Below are positions 54,338-62,858 of a DNA stretch of 64,000 nucleotides, piece after piece; within the stretch, counting starts at the first letter, position 1; every line of letters starts with the position of its first letter. The DNA is from Planctomycetota bacterium. GTDB lineage: Bacteria > Planctomycetota > Planctomycetia > Planctomycetales > Planctomycetaceae. The notes below the pieces were generated by a model. The model saw only the letters and a list, made by a program, of their open reading frames with translations. It made no database searches and had not been told where the DNA came from. A program made the translations under genes and the position numbers. The stretch is taken from positions 62,001 to 126,000 of the forward strand of contig QQVO01000002.1 of assembly GCA_003388505.1 (NCBI GenBank). Direction: 5' to 3'.

Positions 54338-55266
54338 GAGAAGACGTGTCCCCGCCGGCAGGTTCCGACTGGATTCGCGCCGGACGGGGAAACGCACCGC
54401 TCGCCCGCTGGACGTGCGCGACGGAAGGGCCTCTCACTGCGTTGGCGCTGGCCGCCGAGACGGGAGAGGTGTTCGCCGCCGACGAAACCGGCGCGCTGCT
54501 GAGGCTTGACCGGCAAGGGCGAATCGCCGCCTTCACCCGTTTCCCTCACCCTGTCCGCATCATGGACTGGGGCGAAGACGGATCATCCGGGGTCGCCGTC
54601 GTCGGCGAGGGGACGCTGCATCGGCTCGATCGCGAGTTTCAATCGTTGTGGAAGCTGAACCTTCCCGAGGTCTGTGTGTCGGTGGCGCTTGCTCCCTACG
54701 GAACACACATCGCCGCGGGCCTCGCCAACGGGCGCAATTTCGTCTATTCGCAGCACAAACGGCGTGAGGCGGAGTTTGAGACGCTCCGACCGCTTTCGTT
54801 TCTCAGGTTGTGCAGCAATCGCCCGCAACTCGTCGGCGCCGCAGAACATGACCTGCTCTGTTGCCACGCTCTCAATGGAGAACAGATCTGGCAGGAGAAA
54901 CTGTGGTCGAACGTCGGGGGCGTCGCGCTGACGGGGGAGGGAGACATGATCTACCTCGCCGCCTATCACCACGGCGTGCAGACCTTTGATGACGAAGGGC
55001 AGAACGTCGGCTCGTACGTCGTCGAGGGAACCGTCAGCCGGGTCGCCGTCAGTTACGAGCCGCATCGCGTTGCGGCCTCGACGCTCGAGAGACACCTCTT
55101 CTGGCTCGACGTCGACGGCGAACTGCTCTGGGCGACGTCCACGCCCGATGAAGTGGCCGCACTGCAGTGTGATCCGCTCGGCGAATGGATCGTGTGCGGC
55201 TTCGAGTCGGGCCAGTTGATTCGACTCGACTGGGAGAGCCAGTCCGAAAAACAGCCGGACGAATAA
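54334..55266 (+). CDS. WD40/beta-propeller-like protein
   Basis: 310 residues without signal peptide. It is built of repeated ~40-residue beta units (PLTALALAAETGEVFAADET, GALLRLDRQGRIAAF, VSVALAPYGTHIAAGLANGR, EVAALQCDPLGEWIVCGFES), consistent with a six- or seven-bladed propeller. Its ATG overlaps the protease stop codon (ATGA), so both are made together. A role as cytoplasmic sensor or scaffold is inferred only from the fold. The frame also contains several Cys (LLCCHAL), which are not arranged as a known motif. Confidence 0.75.
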   Translation: MREDVSPPAGSDWIRAGRGNAPLARWTCATEGPLTALALAAETGEVFAADETGALLRLDRQGRIAAFTRFPHPVRIMDWGEDGSSGVAVVGEGTLHRLDREFQSLWKLNLPEVCVSVALAPYGTHIAAGLANGRNFVYSQHKRREAEFETLRPLSFLRLCSNRPQLVGAAEHDLLCCHALNGEQIWQEKLWSNVGGVALTGEGDMIYLAAYHHGVQTFDDEGQNVGSYVVEGTVSRVAVSYEPHRVAASTLERHLFWLDVDGELLWATSTPDEVAALQCDPLGEWIVCGFESGQLIRLDWESQSEKQPDE

Positions 55267-55455
55267 TCGAATAATCCATCTTAACAGTTTCCGTTTTCCC
55301 TTTGCGGGAGATCGAGCTATACTTACGGGCAAGTCGGGCCGCCGCGATTTCTTGCATATCTTTCCCACGTTCTTTTCTCCGCAGCGTTCGACGAACGAGT
55401 CTGACGGCTCACGCCGCGAACTCGCGATGCGCCAGTCCGTGCGGAGGACCACCTC

Positions 55456-57159
55456 TTGCCCACATCCCTTGCCACGCTTGTCGACGCCATCGAGCGCAGC
55501 GGCGTCATTCCCGCCTCGCTTGCGGCGGAAGTGCGCAAGCTGTCTCAAGCGACCGGGATCGACGACGACGACGCCCTGCTCCAGCGGCTGGTCTCGACAA
55601 ATCTGCTGACGCAATTCCAGGCCGGGGAACTTCGCGAGGGACGTTATCGCAGGCTCCGGATCGGGGACTATGTGCTTTGCGATCTGCTCGGCGTCGGTGG
55701 AATGGGAACCGTCTACCGGGCGCGGAACGTTCGCAACGGGGCAATCGTCGCTCTGAAAGTGCTGGGGGAGCGGTACAAGCACGACGCCGGGATGAGGGCT
55801 CGATTTCGCCTCGAAGCGAAAACCGGAATGGCTGTTCAGCACCCCGGACTCGTGCGGACCCTCTTTCTGGGCCAGACCGATGACGTCTTCGGGGAAGTCG
55901 ACTATGTCGTGATGGAACTGTTTGAGGGAATCGCGCTGCACGAACTGGTTGGAACGCGGGGACCGCGAACCTGGCCGGCCGCCTGCGACTTGATCGCTCA
56001 GGCCGCCGAAGCCCTCGGCTGCCTGCACGACGCGGGGATGGTTCACCGTGACATCAAGCCCGACAACCTGCTCGTCGACCGACACGGGACGGTCAAGCTC
56101 GTTGATTTCGGACTCTCGTTTCTCGGGACGAGGCTCTGTGAAGAAGAGTTTTCCCTGGCCATGATCTTCGGCCACGACTGTCTCGGGACGGCCGACTACA
56201 TGCCGCCCGAACAGGCGGACGACAGCATGCAGGCTGACGTTCGATCGGACATTTACTCGCTCGGCGCGACGCTGTTCACCCTGCTCACCGGGCGGCGTCC
56301 GTTTGAAGAGACGACGCGAAAAGCTCAGATCGAGGCGCACCGCACGCAGGCCGTTCGATCCGTCTGCGAACTGAATCCGGAGCTGCCGCAGTTTGCAGAG
56401 ACGCTGATCGGGCGGCTGATGTCCAAGTCTCCGTCAGATCGTCCTGATTCGACGCAAGCGTTGCTGGCGGCGTTGCGTCCTCACGCCCGGCGCGAACCGG
56501 TTCCGTTCGATTTCGAACGGCTTCTCCGGGGCCGGGCCCGGCTTGCCGCCAGGAAAATCTCCGGCGGTGGCACGTCAACCGGGAGTTCTCGCAAGAGTAG
56601 TGCGACCAGGGTCGATTCCTCAATCGTCTCGCCCACATCCGGGCAGGCGACTCTGGAAACGGACGTTGCGCGGCCTGCCGTCCGCCGCAAGCGTCAGACG
56701 GAAACGACCCCGCGCATTCGCACGCAGGCCGACGGCGAATCCGGCCTCAATGCCGCCAGGCTCGGCGATGGGTCGGCCCCCCTCGGCGGAGCGGGGCCAG
56801 CGAGCCTGATCTTCGACGATGGCAATGTCTTTCATCTCGCGAAGTCCGGATACGCTATCGGTCGCGGCGACGACAACGACCTGCAACTCGACGCGGCCGA
56901 CCTCTCCTCGCGGCACGCGCAACTCTCCTTTGACGGTCGCCGCTGGTGGATCTCTGATCAGAACAGCAAGAACGGAGTCCGCGTCAACTCGCGCCGCGTT
57001 CAGGAGTCACCGCTCGAGTCGGGAGACCGGATCACGCTGGGCGTCAGCGTGACATTCCGCTTCGCGGCCGGCCGTTCCCAGGCGCTGCGCGACGGGCTGC
57101 TGTGGGCGTCGGTCGCAGCCGCAGCGCTGCTGGCGGGACTGCTGATCTGGCTGTCCTGA
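55456..57159 (+). CDS. Ser/Thr protein kinase with FHA domain and C-terminal membrane anchor
   Basis: 567 residues. After a ~60-residue N-terminal helical part, the kinase domain shows LLGVGGMGTVYRARN (Gly loop), VALKVLG (Lys), MVHRDIKPDNLLV (complete HRD loop), DFGLS and a normal PEQ segment. A Ser/Thr-rich linker leads to an FHA domain (YAIGRGDDNDLQLDAADLSS, RHAQLSF, DQNSKNGVRVN; about 460-530), which reads phosphothreonine. A last hydrophobic helix (LLWASVAAAALLAGLLIWL) anchors the protein. The start is TTG at 55456, unusual, but GGAGG lies eight bases upstream. It follows the propeller gene by 189 bp and may be cotranscribed. Confidence 0.93.
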   Translation: MPTSLATLVDAIERSGVIPASLAAEVRKLSQATGIDDDDALLQRLVSTNLLTQFQAGELREGRYRRLRIGDYVLCDLLGVGGMGTVYRARNVRNGAIVALKVLGERYKHDAGMRARFRLEAKTGMAVQHPGLVRTLFLGQTDDVFGEVDYVVMELFEGIALHELVGTRGPRTWPAACDLIAQAAEALGCLHDAGMVHRDIKPDNLLVDRHGTVKLVDFGLSFLGTRLCEEEFSLAMIFGHDCLGTADYMPPEQADDSMQADVRSDIYSLGATLFTLLTGRRPFEETTRKAQIEAHRTQAVRSVCELNPELPQFAETLIGRLMSKSPSDRPDSTQALLAALRPHARREPVPFDFERLLRGRARLAARKISGGGTSTGSSRKSSATRVDSSIVSPTSGQATLETDVARPAVRRKRQTETTPRIRTQADGESGLNAARLGDGSAPLGGAGPASLIFDDGNVFHLAKSGYAIGRGDDNDLQLDAADLSSRHAQLSFDGRRWWISDQNSKNGVRVNSRRVQESPLESGDRITLGVSVTFRFAAGRSQALRDGLLWASVAAAALLAGLLIWLS

Positions 57160-57213
57160 CGGTCCAGCCCGGCCGACCGTCGCGGCGGTCGACTCTGACG
57201 GTTGCCCCCATGC

Positions 57214-58215
57214 TCAATTGAGCCGGAACACGTCGCAGCCGATCCGCTCGAGTGTTTGCTTGAGCGCGGTGAACATCGCATCGTCGGTGTAGGAGCCGAT
57301 GATCGCTCCCCCGGAACCGGAAAACTTGGCGCTGGCGCCTGCAGCGCGGGCCGCCTCGACCATTCGCAGGTGCCCCGGCGACAGATCCATGATGCGTCGC
57401 CGCTCGTCGAAATTCTGGTCCAGCAGTTCCCCCAGTTTTTCCGGCTCCCCGTTCTCCAGGACCGCCCTTGCGCGGACGGTCAACTCGGCGAAGCGGTCCA
57501 TCGCGGCGTGAACCTCCAGATCCCCCTGCCGGTAGCGTTCGCTCAGCGGTCCGTGCGTCACTTCCGTCGGCTCGCCGACACTGGTGCTGAAGGCGAGATA
57601 CAGGGGCGGCAACAGATCGGGATCCAGCGGTTCATACTCGCCGCATTGAAAACCGTGGTGGTCTTTCATGCGGTCTCGGGCAAAGTCCATGTAGACCAGC
57701 CCTTCGTAGACCTGGATCACCCGGTCCTGCAACCCGGCCGAGATTCCGAGTTCGTCCGTCTCGACGCTGAGCGCCAGCGACGGTTGAACCTGTCTCGGAA
57801 TGTCCACGTTGTAGAACTCCATGAGAGCGCGGAGCGTGGCGATGATGATCGCACTCGAGCCGGCGAGCCCCACCTGCCGCGGAATATTCGATTCGTATCG
57901 GATCGAGAATGTTCGCTTGTGCAGTTCGAGTCCCTGCGCGTCGCAGTAGTCGACGAATCGACGGATCGTGGCCTTGACCAGTCGCACGCCGCCGTAGTAG
58001 CCGTGCAGTTCGACGTCGCGCGTCAGTTCTCGCAGCGAGCGGAACCTTCCCTGGTCTTCCTGGCTCCAGAGGATCTCGAGGACCGGCCATTCGTACAGCA
58101 CGACGTCTGCGTGAAAGCGAGGCACGATCAGTGAGATCGTTTTTCCGAAGTAACCGTCCGACGGGTTGCCGATGAGGCCGGCCCGGGCGTACGCCCGCTT
58201 GCGAAGGATTTGCAT
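57214..58215 (-). CDS. GHMP-family sugar kinase (glucuronokinase-like)
   Basis: 333 residues with the three GHMP motifs: N-terminal ARAGLIGNPSDGYFGKTIS, the phosphate loop PRQVGLAGSSAIIIA and the C-terminal GASAKFSGSGGAIIGSY. GHMP kinases phosphorylate galactose, homoserine, mevalonate, fucose or glucuronate. The shape of the first motif and the neighbouring galU favour a sugar-1-kinase such as glucuronokinase, which would feed a UTP-dependent pyrophosphorylase. This is inference. The ATG at 58213-58215 is chosen over a GTG at 58227 that directly abuts GAGGA. Confidence 0.82.
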   Translation of the reverse strand: MQILRKRAYARAGLIGNPSDGYFGKTISLIVPRFHADVVLYEWPVLEILWSQEDQGRFRSLRELTRDVELHGYYGGVRLVKATIRRFVDYCDAQGLELHKRTFSIRYESNIPRQVGLAGSSAIIIATLRALMEFYNVDIPRQVQPSLALSVETDELGISAGLQDRVIQVYEGLVYMDFARDRMKDHHGFQCGEYEPLDPDLLPPLYLAFSTSVGEPTEVTHGPLSERYRQGDLEVHAAMDRFAELTVRARAVLENGEPEKLGELLDQNFDERRRIMDLSPGHLRMVEAARAAGASAKFSGSGGAIIGSYTDDAMFTALKQTLERIGCDVFRLN

Positions 58216-58317
58216 GGAGCCCGTCACTCCTCAGAGCGCATTTCGTTTCACTGGAGCGGTTCCGGCGGCGTCAATTGCCGCACACAATGGAAAAAACGCG
58301 ACCAAACGCCGCTACGA

Positions 58318-59220
58318 TCAAGTGCCACTCGCACGATCATCGAGGAGCGACCGCACGAACTCGGTCAGTCCGGGGCCGTATTGCGGGTCGGAGAGCGAAA
58401 ACTCGGCGAACGCCCGGAAGTAACTCTCGAAGTTTCCGATGTCGAATCGCCGCTCGCCGGGATTCAATCGCAGACCGACCCCCTTGCCGCCCGACTTCAA
58501 CAGCCGGCGAATCGCGTCGGTCAACTGAATCTCGCCTTTCTTGCCCGGCTCCGTCTGTTTCAGGTGTTCGAAGATCGACGCATTGAAGACGTAACGGGCC
58601 GCCACTGCGAGACGGCTCGGGGATTCGTCAACGTCCGGCTTCTCGATCACGTCTTCCAGGTCGAACACGTCGTCGGCATCGCCTTTGGGCTGCGCGATCC
58701 CGTAGTGCACGACGTCGCCCGGATCCTCCAGTTCCTCGAATGCGATGACCACGTCCGCGCGGGCCCGCTCGAATTCCGAGATCATCCGCTCCACGATGTT
58801 CGACTCGGCGTGCCGGCCGATAATCGAATCCCCCAGCGCGACCACGAACGACTGGTCGGCGACGAACGGTTCCGCGCACAACACGGCGTGCCCCAGTCCG
58901 AGTTGCTCGCGCTGCCGGGTGTAGGCGTACTCGATCGGCTGGCGTTCAAACTCCAGCGTCTCCAGCAGTTCCTCACGACCGGTCTGCCGCAGAAACTGGA
59001 TCAACTCCTTGTTGACGTCGAAGAAGTTCTCGATCGACTCTTTGCCGTTGCCCGTCACGAACAGAATCCGGTGGATCTCGGAGTTCATCAACTCCTCCAC
59101 CACGTACTGCACGACCGGCTTTCGGCCGACCGGCAGCATCTCTTTCGGCTGGCTCTTGGTGGAAGGCAGCAGTCGCGTGCCCAGACCGGCAACCGGCACG
59201 ACGGCCAGATCAATGCTCAT
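58318..59220 (-). CDS. galU: UTP-glucose-1-phosphate uridylyltransferase GalU
   Basis: 300 residues, the normal length. The nucleotidyltransferase signature is VPVAGLGTRLLPSTKSQPKE with MLPVGRKPVVQYVVEEL. Later conserved blocks are GLGHAVLCAEPFV, VALGDSIIG, VIEKPDVDESPS and ARYVFNASIFE. It makes UDP-glucose (and in relatives other UDP-sugars) from UTP and the sugar-1-phosphate. It is upstream of the GHMP kinase on the same strand (102 bp gap), so the pair could form a kinase-uridylyltransferase module. A 105 bp repeat lies 18 bp upstream of its start. Confidence 0.93.
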   Translation of the reverse strand: MSIDLAVVPVAGLGTRLLPSTKSQPKEMLPVGRKPVVQYVVEELMNSEIHRILFVTGNGKESIENFFDVNKELIQFLRQTGREELLETLEFERQPIEYAYTRQREQLGLGHAVLCAEPFVADQSFVVALGDSIIGRHAESNIVERMISEFERARADVVIAFEELEDPGDVVHYGIAQPKGDADDVFDLEDVIEKPDVDESPSRLAVAARYVFNASIFEHLKQTEPGKKGEIQLTDAIRRLLKSGGKGVGLRLNPGERRFDIGNFESYFRAFAEFSLSDPQYGPGLTEFVRSLLDDRASGT

Positions 59221-59238
59221 TGTTGTTCATTCGTCGCT

Positions 59239-59343
59239 TAGAGCAAATTGCTCTACCATTTGTCCGCGTCGAGCAGTGTCTCGACTGTCGAGGACGAGAA
59301 TCCGCGAGACAGATCGCCAACACTGTTTTGCAAAGCGCTAGAG
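59239..59343 (+). repeat. 105 bp palindrome-ended repeat, copy 4
   Basis: Plus-oriented copy very similar to 40996-41100. It starts TAGAGCAAATTGCTCTA and ends TTTTGCAAAGCGCTAGAG. The remaining spacer to 59719 contains no gene, only tandem-like phrases such as GGACTCTTGACTCTCAGCCC (59623-59642), similar to a phrase near 25968-25990. Confidence 0.85.
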
Positions 59344-59719
59344 TGTCAGCTTCGCCGAAGTCCTGCATCGTGGCGGTTCGTCCGACCTGCGGCAAGACTG
59401 AGTTTGGCGTTCCGTGGCAAAAAATCTGATCTCCGGACGACGAGGTTCGTCTTATCCGGCGACGCCTGCCGCGACCGCGGCGGTCAGATGAGAGCGATCT
59501 GCTGAACTGTGTTTGTGCTGAGGGGGCAGTTTGGCTGGAGTCCGTCATCTCCGCCGAAGCGGCGGGTCGAGAGCCGAGAGTCAAGGGACCGAAATCGGTG
59601 ACGCGTCGTTGGCCAGGTCTCTGGACTCTTGACTCTCAGCCCTCAGCTCATTCGCGGTGATGCATCCGCGAATCAAGAACGGATCGTTCCCGAAACCACA
59701 TACCGAACTGCAGAGCGCT

Positions 59720-61201
59720 CTACCCTCCGATACAGAACAGCCCGGTTCGGGTGCGGATGAACAGGCGCCCGTCGGAGACGGCCGGAGTTCCGAGAATGTC
59801 GTCGCCCATGTCATTGACCGCGAGCACGTCCAGTTCCGGCCCTTCACGCAGCACAACCACCATGCCGTTCTCCGCGCCGATATAAACCTTGCCGTCTCCG
59901 TAGATCGGCGACGCGAAGTATTCGCTCGCGTTGTCAATCCGCGCCGGTCCGAATACGGGCGTCCCGTCCTCGGTGTCGAAACAGGTGGCGATTCCGCCCC
60001 CCTTGATCAGCAGCATGCGGCCGTTGACGACGAGCGGCGAGACGATGTGGTCGGTGTGTTTCGTCCGGTGCTTCCAGAGCAGGTGCGTGTCGGTCACGTC
60101 GCCCGTGCCCCCGCCGCGCACCGCCAGAATGTACTCGTCGGCCGGTTCTTCGTCGTCGAAACTGGCGCCGGCATGATTTCCTTCGGGAAGGAAGGCGACG
60201 TCGAGTTCCTTCCCTTCCAACTGGCCGTCGTTGTTCAGGTCGCCGCGATCAAACGTCCGCTCATAGAAGGCTTCCGGAACGGGCGCGCTCCCGACAAAGG
60301 CCTGAATCTCCTCTTTGGTCACCTTGCCGTCGCTGTTGCCGGTCTCCCACTGGTCGATCGACGCCAGCCACTGATTGGCAATGCCCCCGCTTTGCAACGA
60401 GACGTAGATCACGCCGTCTCTCGCCACCGGCGTGGTCTTGATGTTGCGGAGCAGCGTGCGGGCGTGCCATTTCCGCTCACCGGTCTCGATGTTGTATCCG
60501 ATCAGCAGGCCGGTCCCTGCGACCACCAGTTCCGGACCGTCCTCCGTTTCGTTGATCACCGGGTGCGAGTAATTGACGCACATGTCCCCCCGGTCGTCGC
60601 GCCAACGGAGTTCTCCCGTCCGCTTGTCGAAGGCGTACATCGCCGGCGCAAGATCGTCGTCCTGACAGAAGATCAACAGATCCTCGTGCAGGATCGGAGA
60701 CATTCCCGCGCCCCATTTGAAGATGAAGAACGGCGTCGGCAACTCGTACTGCCACACGTCCTCTCCGGTTTCGGCGTCGACGCACATCATGCCGAGCGAA
60801 CTGAAATAGAAGTAGACCCGTTCGTCGTCTGCCGCCGGGGTCGTCGCCGCGTGGCTGTTGGTTTTGTGAATCTCCGGCAATGGGCCGGTTTCCCAGGTCC
60901 GCTCCCAGAGTCGCTCGCCGGTCTCGGCGTCGAACCCGTACAGCGCCACGGTCTCCTCATCGACCATGGCCGAGGTGAATACGCGGTTCGCTGCGACGAT
61001 GGGACTTCCAATTCCGTCCGCCAGTTCGACCGACCACTGCACGCCTTCCGTCGACGAAAACTCGACAGGCAGTTTCGCGTCGGACGCCGCGATGCCGGTG
61101 CAGTTCGGTCCGCGAAACTGAGGCCAGTCGTTCGCCGCAAGGGAGCCCGAAAGGAGAACAGCCGACGCGACAATTACTGCAGAACAATGGGGGGTCAGCA
61201 T
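59720..61201 (-). CDS. Secreted PQQ-type beta-propeller with EF-hand-like loops
   Basis: 493 residues. A signal peptide (SAVIVASAVLLSGSLA) is followed by NDWPQFRGPNCTGIA, the usual beginning of planctomycete PQQ-like propeller proteins. Blades with the A-x-D-x-x-T-G-x-x-x-W pattern follow (FDAETGERLWERTW, VDAETGEDVWQYEL, FDKRTGELRWRDD). At about residues 287-345 two loops resembling EF-hands interrupt the propeller: GNSDGKVTKEEIQAF and RGDLNNDGQLEGKELD. GAGGAG lies six bases before the ATG at 61201. Enzymatic PQQ residues cannot be confirmed, so it may be structural or a Ca-bound enzyme. Confidence 0.85.
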   Translation of the reverse strand: MLTPHCSAVIVASAVLLSGSLAANDWPQFRGPNCTGIAASDAKLPVEFSSTEGVQWSVELADGIGSPIVAANRVFTSAMVDEETVALYGFDAETGERLWERTWETGPLPEIHKTNSHAATTPAADDERVYFYFSSLGMMCVDAETGEDVWQYELPTPFFIFKWGAGMSPILHEDLLIFCQDDDLAPAMYAFDKRTGELRWRDDRGDMCVNYSHPVINETEDGPELVVAGTGLLIGYNIETGERKWHARTLLRNIKTTPVARDGVIYVSLQSGGIANQWLASIDQWETGNSDGKVTKEEIQAFVGSAPVPEAFYERTFDRGDLNNDGQLEGKELDVAFLPEGNHAGASFDDEEPADEYILAVRGGGTGDVTDTHLLWKHRTKHTDHIVSPLVVNGRMLLIKGGGIATCFDTEDGTPVFGPARIDNASEYFASPIYGDGKVYIGAENGMVVVLREGPELDVLAVNDMGDDILGTPAVSDGRLFIRTRTGLFCIGG

Positions 61202-61285
61202 CGCAATCTCCTCATAGATAGTTATGTGCCACGATGGAGTCGCTGGCGAAGTAACGAGACGACACATTGACGCGGCTGCGGTCGG

Positions 61286-62512
61286 CTACTCTCCAGCCGT
61301 CGGCGCGGCGATCATGTCGATGGTTACGTGTCGACCAGGAAATCCGACTCCGTAGACCAACGCCTTCGACGCGGCCGGAGGCCGCTGGGGATCGTAAAGA
61401 GTGGGCCGGATTTCGTTCACCCGCCCGCTCGCTTCCTCATTCGACACGTAATACGTCGCCTTGGCCATATGCCGCAGGTCGGAGCCTCCGAGTTCCAGGG
61501 TTCGCTGAAGCTGACCAAACACATCCGCGACTTGCTCGGATTCGTTCGATCTCATGTCCCCGAAGAATCCGGACGTGTAAATCAAAGTCCCTCCGCGAAC
61601 CCGCGTCAACCGGCAGTACACCGGCGACTCCGACAACCACGGCAGCCAGGCATAATCGACCGTCTCGCTCGATTCCGTCGCCGGGGCGTGGACGACCATT
61701 TCAATCTCGTTGGGGTAGGACGAAATCCACTCCACGCACGAAATCGGAGGCACCAATTGATCGCCGAAGAACTCTTCGGCGGCACGGTAGGCGGCGTCTG
61801 CATCGGACATCGGCTGCAGGAAGCACTTCACCTGCGCGACATCATCCAGGTCGAGGTCGAGATGCTCCAGCGTCCGCGCCAGCCCGGCGAGTGTCTTCTG
61901 AGTCGCTTCTTCGAGGTTGTCGGCCGGTTCCGCCTGCCCGGAAATGAAGATTACATCACCCTGAGGAACGACCGAAACGTGAGCCAGTTTGTCCCGGCCC
62001 CCGGAGGTGTCGACGTGCCGTCGCTCGACCTGGTTGGAGTCGGCCTGGGGAGTCCGCGCGGCGACCGCGTCGACCGCTATCAGCGCGCCCTCCACAGGCA
62101 GCTTCGTCGTGACGAACGTCACCGCTGGCCGCGAATGATCCCCAAACTGTCGCTTCAGGGAGGTCAGTGTTGCCTCAGAGGCCGATTCGTCGGCCAGGTA
62201 GACGTTCAGTTTGACAATGTCTTCCGGACGTGCATCGCACGCCGCCAGCACGTTCACCAGGTCATTCATCACCCGGTCGATCTGCGTCGCCGGGTCGCCC
62301 CCGCCGATCAGTTCGGAGTCTTGCGAGATCGGAAACAACTGCGTCGTATGGATCAACTCCGCGTCGCTGACAACGACGGCCGGAGCGAACCCCCCGCCCC
62401 CGTCTCCAATCACCCGGATGTGATCATCGGAGTAGGAGGCGTCGCTGAAGAACGGCCCGATCACAATTGCAAGAACCATTCGAGACAGCATTCGGCGAGA
62501 CGTCATCTGCAT
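61286..62512 (-). CDS. Secreted protein with three RidA-like domains
   Basis: 408 residues: a signal peptide (MLSRMVLAIVIGPFFSDASY) and three successive RidA/YjgF-like units. The first (about 40-150) includes LIHTTQLFPISQDSE and RPAVTFVTTKLPVEGALIAV. The second (about 170-270) includes VIFISGQAEPADNLEEATQK and PISCVEWISSYP. The third (about 290-405) includes TLIYTSGFFGDM and PPAASKALVYGVGFPG. Single RidA enzymes deaminate reactive enamines and imines; the Arg of the active site in typical RidA is not clearly present in each unit. An exported triple form is unusual. An ATG six bases further in is an alternative start. It is divergent from the next gene. Confidence 0.8.
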   Translation of the reverse strand: MQMTSRRMLSRMVLAIVIGPFFSDASYSDDHIRVIGDGGGGFAPAVVVSDAELIHTTQLFPISQDSELIGGGDPATQIDRVMNDLVNVLAACDARPEDIVKLNVYLADESASEATLTSLKRQFGDHSRPAVTFVTTKLPVEGALIAVDAVAARTPQADSNQVERRHVDTSGGRDKLAHVSVVPQGDVIFISGQAEPADNLEEATQKTLAGLARTLEHLDLDLDDVAQVKCFLQPMSDADAAYRAAEEFFGDQLVPPISCVEWISSYPNEIEMVVHAPATESSETVDYAWLPWLSESPVYCRLTRVRGGTLIYTSGFFGDMRSNESEQVADVFGQLQRTLELGGSDLRHMAKATYYVSNEEASGRVNEIRPTLYDPQRPPAASKALVYGVGFPGRHVTIDMIAAPTAGE

Positions 62513-62858
62513 GGCATTGGTCAGTTTGGGAGTGAGGAGAGCTGAGCATCATGCTACTGCGGATTGCGCTCTCTCGCCACACCCGCTCGAATCGAGCGGC
62601 TTCTTGAACGCTTTTCGGCTCAGGGATACACTGGCCCGCACTGCGACAGTCGTTCGAGTTGACTCGGCGACAGGCTTGCAGGCGGGCAATTCGGCGCTGA
62701 GCAGCCGGCCGAGTCAAAGTCGGCTCCGAGGCGCCGAAGAACGACGGACACGCTCAACCTGCCGGCTCAAATGCCGCTTTCCGGGAGTTGATGGTCGGAT
62801 CAAGTTCGCACCCCGCGTTCTGCCGGGGGACGTCCTGTGGAGAAATCGGGGAATCGAT
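62513..62858. other. Divergent spacer, no gene seen
   Basis: 346 bp between the RidA-like and GH10-like genes. It should contain promoters for both; no repeat or hairpin stands out. Confidence 0.5.

Noticed and set aside
54583-56340. 585-residue minus-strand frame over the propeller and kinase genes
   Set aside because: Both plus-strand genes have recognisable folds; the frame crosses the spacer between them without any motif.
59657-61270. 537-residue plus-strand frame over the PQQ-type propeller
   Set aside because: The minus strand has a signal peptide, blades and a strong ribosome site.
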